Assembly (NCBI GenBank): GCA_946902985.2
Contig: OX336396.1
Coordinates: 232,328,797 to 232,392,796 of the forward strand
Origin: Meconema thalassinum
Lineage: Eukaryota > Arthropoda > Insecta > Orthoptera > Tettigoniidae
Length of the DNA stretch: 64,000 nucleotides
Direction of reading: 5' to 3'
Shown: piece after piece, positions 58,171 through 64,000 of the stretch
Position numbering within the stretch: position 1 is the stretch's first letter
How the letters are laid out: each line of letters opens with the position of its first letter
Made by a program: the position numbers and the translations under genes
The notes under the pieces: generated by a model
What the model saw: only the letters and a program-made list of their open reading frames with translations
Databases searched by the model: none
Told to the model about the DNA's origin: nothing

Positions 58171-58914
58171 TAGATATTTAATTTAAGACACTAAAAAGCA
58201 TCTTATGTCTTACAAAGAAAGTGTCTTAGTTTAGGACAACAGGAAATGAGAGTGAGGCTGTTGTTTCGGTTGTTTTACGTTGGAATTTTTCATTATTAAT
58301 ATTATAAAAACTGAAGTGGGAATAAAGTTAATGTGCTGTTTTTTTCTGGTGCTTAATATTTTATTGATGTTTTTTTTCTGATGCTTAATATTTTAATGAT
58401 GTTTTTTTCTGTTGCTTAATATTTTATTGATGTTGAATAATAAAAAACATTTTGCTGCTAGCAATATTGCCTCCTCTGATTTTATCCATGATAAACGAAT
58501 CAGAAGCTTACGGTATGTTGAATCATTTTTAAAGATTCTGTTCTACCCAAGCCTCGCTTCAAGTTCTGTTATTTGATGTAACAAACCTCCTGTTGACGTG
58601 AGTGCTTTTAAAATTACTAAGGTTTTTATGATGCTCTTTAGTTTGTCTTTTCCTTTTCAAAACTTATTTCTTATTAAGAAAAATGCTTAAAAATATAACT
58701 AGTTTAGGACGTTTGGGATTTCCTTCTTTTTCTTCTTATTAAAATGCGTTTAGTCCCTAACTTGTGAAAACTCCATTCTCAAAAAATTTCAGACACAGTA
58801 AAACTCAACATTGCCTTTCTAACGAGACTTAACAATTAATGGGTTACTTGTCATTTCAGTTTTGAATTATTAACACCGTCTCATATGTAACAATCTTCCA
58901 AGCGCGAAACTAAA
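58171..58914. other. Non-satellite right arm of the TIR element
   Basis: No ORF of note. Three tandem-like copies of 'tgcttaatattttattgatg' at about 58350-58435 form a short minisatellite. Confidence 0.55.
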
Positions 58915-59072
58915 GAAAATCAAGGTTGGCGCTCCCCTCCTCTCCCCCTTTGCCAACAACGACAGGTGCCCAACCACGGCTCTCAGCATTCCCCGCCTGA
59001 GAACGCCCCTAGTGATGCCAACTCAACTCAACTCTCGCACGGCAAGACGGCCCGTTATTTTTGCAGGCGATT
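58915..59072 (-). repeat. Right inverted-repeat arm
   Basis: Reverse partner of 55093-55255; outermost 'cccgttatttttgcaggcga' + 'tt' ends at 59072. Confidence 0.75.
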
Positions 59073-60472
59073 GTACTCTGAATGTCTGTGTCCCCCCCCC
59101 CCCCCCTATCAATTCGAACCCGGTTGAACCGAATTGAACGAAATTTGGTACATAGGTAAAAATAGCAAAGGGCACCTCAGTGTCATGTTTTATATTGGCG
59201 CCATCTTGACGGAAATGTAATGGCGGCCATCTAAATGTTCAATGCTTAAATCCAATTACGACTAACCTAATCATCCGATCTCAACCACATTTTGCAAGGA
59301 CATATATTTATATGGCAAGCGTCTCTTAACTAAACTGGAAGGTCATCAGCCCAAAAATTTGCTGATGGCGGCCATGTATGTGTGCAAATCGATTCCCCCT
59401 ATCAATTCAAACACGGTGAAACCGAATTGAACGAAATTTGGAACAGAGGTAGCAATAGTAAAGGGCACAACAGTGTCATGTTTTATATTGCCGCCATCTT
59501 GACGAAAACGTAATGGTGGCCACCCAAATGTTAAAAGCTTGAATGAAATTACCTCCAACCTAATCATCTGATTTCTACAACATATTTCAACATTATACCT
59601 TTAAGTATAAAGAATCTTTTGACCAAACTATAAGGTCATCAATCCACTAATGTGTGAATGGTGGCCGTGTATGTGTGCAAATCGATTCCCCCTATCTTTT
59701 CAAACACGGTGAAACTAAATTGAACGAAATTTGGTACAGAGGTAGCACTAGCAAAGGGCACCTCAGTGTCATATTTTATATCGCTGCGATCTTGACGGAA
59801 ACGTAATGGTGGCCACCCAAATGTAAAAAGCTTAAATCATATTACGACCAACCTAATCATCTGATCTCTACCAAATTTTGCAACAACATACCTTTATGTG
59901 AATAACGTTCTTTGACCAAGCTACAAGGTCATCAGTTCCATATTTTGCATATGGCGGCCATGATTGTGTGCAAATCGATTCCCTCTATCAATTCAAACAC
60001 GGTAAAACCGAATTGAACGAAATTTGGTACAGAGGTAGCACTCTCAAAGTGCACCTCAGTGTCTTGTTTTATATCGCCGCCATCTTGTCGGAAACGGAAT
60101 GGCGGCCACCCAAATGTTAAAAGCTTAAATCAAATTACGACCAACCTAATTATTTGATCTCTTCCTAATTTTGCAACAACATACCTTCTTGTGGGAAGCA
60201 TAGTTTGCAGATAGCGGCCATGTACGTGTGCAAATCAATTCCCCATATCAATTCAAACACGGTGAAACCTAATTGAATGAATTTTGTTACAGAGGTAGCA
60301 CTAGCAAAGGGCACCTCATATTCTTGTTTAATATCCGTATAGCACGTTGTATTTCATCAAGCTACTACAACCAATATTCAATTATACTCCTTGAAAAGGA
60401 CGAAGAGTTATAACAATACCCATGCATTTAGGAGAAAGTAGGCTATATTGTCTTTACTGAACATCTTGTTTT
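59073..60472 (-). mobile_element. Hairpin-ended repeat, copy d, part 2
   Basis: About five tandem units of 260-300 bp (repeat starts near 59391, 59683, 59977 and 60237), each with 'caattcaaacacggtgaaac', 'gaacgaaatttggtacagag' and 'gccgccatcttgacgg'. Ends 'ctttactgaacatcttgttt'. Confidence 0.8.
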
Positions 60473-61464
60473 AAATATATCTTCTCGCTGCCTTAAAAAT
60501 GCTTAGCACTTAAGGGTGAAACGCTCAGCAACTGGAGGGGTAACGACATTTGACGAGCTCAGCTCGTGGGTTATCTCATTAGCACATAGACTACATCATG
60601 TGACGAGCTCTTCTCGCGGTGACGCATTGCTTTATTTACGTTCGTTTATTCCTATCTTGCCAGAATCTTGAAATAATGGAACAATAATCCCATTATATAT
60701 CCTTTTAGCTAATAAAATAGTTCGAGTCACCATCCACAATAGCGCGCAGTGGCCATCTTGAAATTTCATAATTTAAAAATAAATCTATGTTTTAGAGCTG
60801 CCCTGGAACACTTTCTCAGGTTCAGCTAAACCTAGAACCAAGAAAATTTTGGGAAATTATTCATTTGGGTGTTTTACATACACTGAAAATATTTCACGTA
60901 GATTTACAATTTACTAAAAATTTTGTAGGTATACAAACAATGGTGGTAAGAAATTTCTTAGATAAAAAAAGGGAAAAGAAAATGTCTCCCTCAGTATCCC
61001 CATTTCAGAAATAATGTCCACACAATGTAAAAAGTAAACTAAGCTTGGTTCCTGAGAAAATGTAGGCTACGTAGGCCTATAAATTAAATTCGTGAAGGTG
61101 AATCCATTTCCCCTTAAGCTTTTCATACCAGAATTTTGTATAAAACGTTAAATAAACTATTCATCTGAATTTTGTACAGACTCTGAAGCAATTTCATGGA
61201 GATTTATCATTTAGGTGGAAACCAGGTAGAAGGGCCGATCATTCGTGGCCGGTCATAAGTGCGTGAGAATTCTTCTTAAAGCCCGAGTAGAACACAGAGA
61301 CCACTGAATATGCACATGCCCTACCGAGGACACATTACGCACTTGATTTGTATTGATCACAAAGGTATGAAGGCTCACTATGCGTGAAGACACCACTGCG
61401 CACGTAACATGTACCGGTCAAGACGGAACGGCCCAGTTATAAGTAGTGTGGCCTATGTTGCAAA
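60473..61464. other. No gene recognised
   Basis: A repeated word 'tgacgagctc...ctcg' at 60552 and 60601 (palindrome GAGCTC). No domain-bearing ORF. Confidence 0.35.
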
Positions 61465-62770
61465 GATGAACTCCATCGAAAGCTCGCGAGCAACATGTTT
61501 GAACTTGAAGAGAAATGTAGGGAGTATGGTAAGATGATCAGCATTTCAAAGACTAAGGCTATGTCGGTAGGGAAGAAACGCAAGATAATTGAAATTCAGG
61601 TAGGAGGAACTAACTAAATTGGAGCAAGTGGAACATTTGAAGTACTTGGACTGTCTATTCTCTCAGGATTGTAGTATGGGGAACTAAATAGAGTCAAGGT
61701 GTAGAAAAGCCAATGCAGTGAGTTCTCATTTGCGATATACAGTATTCTGTAAGGCCGGACTGCCCAACCTACATCCCGCAAGACTAACTTGTCCATCCCG
61801 CCACTCCGCCAAAACTTTGTAATAACTAAAGCCCACTGGACAAAGCAGTGTGCGCGCATCCATACCCAAGGTCATTGACTCACTGATGAATACTTAAAAT
61901 CCCTATTAATGATTAGTACAACTAAGGTCGATCCTGAGTGGAGAGACATTTTAAGCACCGGTACAAAGCTTTTACAGTCATCGCACTAAACTAAATTATC
62001 ATCTACTTTGATTTGATAATTTGATTAATGACTGTGTCAAATGAACAAAAATTCTCACTCTTTGTCATCCATGCTCTATGAGTGTGTTGAATCTCACGGT
62101 ACTTCTATTTTAAAAAGATTTATTAAAATATTTTTATTGCTTAATTTTTTATTCACTATAAAAAAAATATAGAAAACTAAGCTCATACAGCCACAAACCT
62201 CACCATATTGCTCCTAAATTTTAAATAAAATCCAAAACCCCCAAGAGTGTTATTGGCCCGCAAAGTCCCCCAACTATTTACAATATGGCCCTTAGTTAAG
62301 AAAGTATTTAGACCGACCTTGCTGTATGGAAATGAGAGCTGGGTAGATTCAGGATATCTGATACATAACTTAGAGATAACTGATATGAGGGTAGCACGAA
62401 TGATTACTGGGACAAATAGATGAGAGCTATGACAAGAAGGTGCTCGCAATGAAGAGATAAACGCAAAGTTAGAAATGAGCACGCTAGATGAAGCTTTTCG
62501 GATGAGCCAACTCAGATGGTGAGGTCATATGATGAGAGTGGGGGAGGAGACATTACCTAAGAGGTTAATGAATTCGGCTCAAGAGGGTAAGAGAAGCAGA
62601 GGTAGACCTAATAGGCGATGGTAAAATTCAGTGTTGAACTATTCTAAAATGAGAGGTGTAGAAGCAGAGGAGGCCGTAGTGCTAACTGCTAATAGGGGAT
62701 CATGGAGGTGACTTGTTCGCCATGAGAGGCTTGCAGACTACAGTAGACTGAAAGCTGAAAGGTGAAACAG
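61465..62770 (+). pseudogene. LINE L thumb/C-terminal remnant, split
   Basis: 61490-61750 encodes FELEEKCREYGKMISISKTK and LEQVEHLKYLDCLFSQD, the stretch after YADD. 62300-62770 gives KKVFRPTLLYGNESWV, MRVARMITGTNR, then RSRGRPNRRW. Many stops. Between them (about 61755-62292) is a non-LINE block that may be another insertion; its ends are not clear. RTE/CR1-like by motif. Confidence 0.75.
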
Positions 62771-63179
62771 TTCCAATTGGGAATGTATGTATGTTAAAAA
62801 ATGAATTGAGCTTATAATATTTGAAATGAAGTGGGGATGTTTCCTCAGGGCTTCTCAGCACGTCCGGGCCCGGGGCATCAGCCCTGTTTGCGTTCTCTCG
62901 TGTCAGGTGATCGCCAGCCACACGCTTTTAATATATTTGCCAGGAGCTGTTCTTGATAATTGAGCTTCAATCATTTATTCATATAAATTTTCTTTTTTGC
63001 CAAGTTGATTCCTTTTTGTTTCATATGTCATGTATCTCTAGACATACAAAATTTAGGTATACTACATTTTGTGCCGACTGCAATGAAGCTGTTTAATGTG
63101 TAAGTTGTACCAATGATTACTTACCAGCTGGAAATCATATGGCCTTATCTGGCAAGAAGAGACCTCAAAGTGATTGAGC
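62771..63179. other. No gene recognised
   Basis: Nothing supported. Confidence 0.35.
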
Positions 63180-64000
63180 TGGTTATTTTATTTATTTAGC
63201 GTATGTCATACAAATACATTATTACAAATTTACAACAATTATTACAAACAAACATCTAGGCCCAGTATATATTCAATGGATTTTGGGGTTGCCAACAGGA
63301 AGTCTTCATATGCTCTGATTGTGCAGTCCTTCCTAATGTGTTCAACAGTTTGCCGCGGTGCTTCACAGTCGTATGCTGGTGAGGGAAGCATTCGCCACTT
63401 AAAAAGCGAATCTCCGCATCGTCCGTGCCCCGTTCTAAGGCGATTGAGTGTTGACCACATTTTACGAGACTGATCAAAACCTGGAACTGTCTTACTGATA
63501 CAATACATAGACTGACAAGTAACTGGAGCGTTTTCGGGCCAATCTCTCCTCCAGGAGTCAATGATGTTGAACTCACCGAGGCAGCTGGCAAGTGCAAGAG
63601 GTGGATGTCTTGACCGGAGTCTGTTGATCCCAAAGTCAGGGATATCAGAATGTATCGGGAGATCAGGGTTTCCCATGATCTTGGTGTATTCTCTTCTCAA
63701 AGCAACTTTCCTTCGCAGATGAGGGGGTGGTATATTACTTAGGACAGGCAGCCAGATGATGGGTGTGGACCTGATCGTTCCCGAAATAATACGCATTGTA
63801 TTATTAAGCAGGACATCGACTTTGTTTATATGTGTGCTGTTCAACCATACTGGTGCACAGTACTCCGCCGCAGAGTATACCAAGCTCAACGCAGATGTCC
63901 GCAGAATTGTGGCGGTTCATCCCCAAGTGGTTCCACAAAGCTTTTGTATGATATTGTTTCTTGTCCTCAGTTTTGCAGCAACTTTTGTAAGGTGTGATTT
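63180..64000 (-). mobile_element. LINE M, 3' part, runs off the window
   Basis: Minus-strand non-LTR element; the 3' end lies near 63180 with a (TTTA)-type tail in plus orientation and a short untranslated region. It continues beyond base 64000, so the RT core may lie outside the window. Confidence 0.85.
63242..64000 (-). pseudogene. LINE M ORF2 C-terminal region
   Basis: The 215-codon frame reads VYSAAEYCAPVWLNSTHINK, RIISGTIRSTPIIWLPVLS, MWSTLNRLRTGHGRCGDSLF and a Cys/His tail (CEAPRQTVEHIRKDC). These are the post-RT features of Jockey/CR1-type LINEs. Upstream of 63889 the same frame continues (TATILRTSALS) but has a TGA at about 63920 where TGG would fit, so the copy is disabled by at least one nonsense change. 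Confidence 0.85.

Larger units (their letters stand above)
55093..59072. mobile_element. TIR element carrying a satellite core
   Basis: The ends are long inverted repeats: the outer 47 bp match with about three differences (starts AATCGCCTGCAAAAATAACG). Weaker inverted similarity continues inward to about 160 bp (e.g. 'gagccgtgattgggcagctg' against the reverse of 58965-58985). GTAC flanks both ends (55089-55092 and 59073-59076). Copy b at about 6918 shows the uninterrupted 'gtgtGTACtctatc'. 3.98 kb, no transposase. It resembles a foldback-type or long-TIR non-autonomous DNA transposon whose core has become a satellite. The superfamily is not clear; a TA duplication with CAATCGCC ends cannot be excluded. 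Confidence 0.8.

Noticed and set aside
61755..62292. A hAT insertion inside LINE L
   Set aside because: The block interrupts the LINE frame, but I found no convincing inverted ends or 8-bp duplication.

Overview
This is a eukaryotic, almost certainly insect, gene desert made of nested transposable elements. I found no host protein-coding gene, tRNA gene, rRNA gene or prokaryotic feature that I can support. The mix is BEL/Pao, RTE-like and other LINEs, mariner, hAT, pogo and several tRNA-headed SINE families that share a conserved core. This fits a large arthropod genome. The SINE style makes me favour a polyneopteran insect (orthopteran, stick insect or roach/termite relatives), but that is a guess.

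Left part (1-21041): a hairpin-ended repeat, SINEs and an internally deleted mariner come first. A deep nest follows. A hairpin-ended repeat (6822-21041) was hit by a 4.5-kb non-coding insertion (7395-11903) and by a BEL/Pao retrotransposon (12259-20754). The BEL element itself carries a LINE on the minus strand (12992-15011) and a SINE (17637-18076) that sits just before the codons of its reverse transcriptase YMDD-type motif. Target-site duplications (TSDs) support most of these layers.

Middle (21042-43976): a SINE relative, a hAT element with a perfect 8-bp TSD, an RTE-like LINE, a cluster of five SINE/LINE insertions around 27-28 kb, a pogo-like transposase pseudogene split by a SINE that is itself split by a LINE tail, and a 4.7-kb insertion (37218-41925) that splits another SINE.

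Right part (43977-64000): three more hairpin-ended repeat copies follow, one split by a 3.3-kb insertion (46207-49519) and one by a 3.98-kb terminal-inverted-repeat (TIR) element (55093-59072). The core of that TIR element is a satellite of about 48 monomers with a five-monomer higher-order structure. LINE remnants follow to the window end.

Most unusual: three multi-kilobase, ORF-poor insertions (3.3, 4.5 and 4.7 kb) share short inverted ends of the form TGYNCCC...GGGNACA and 4-bp TSDs (GTAC, GTAC, CTRC). Comparison with undisrupted paralogues in the same window defines their edges. They may be giant solo LTRs or a new non-autonomous class. Other points of interest are the satellite-carrying TIR element (also at a GTAC site) and a small AT-rich ORF at 54499-54779 that looks foreign. 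All calls come from reading the sequence by eye; no alignment or database search was run.
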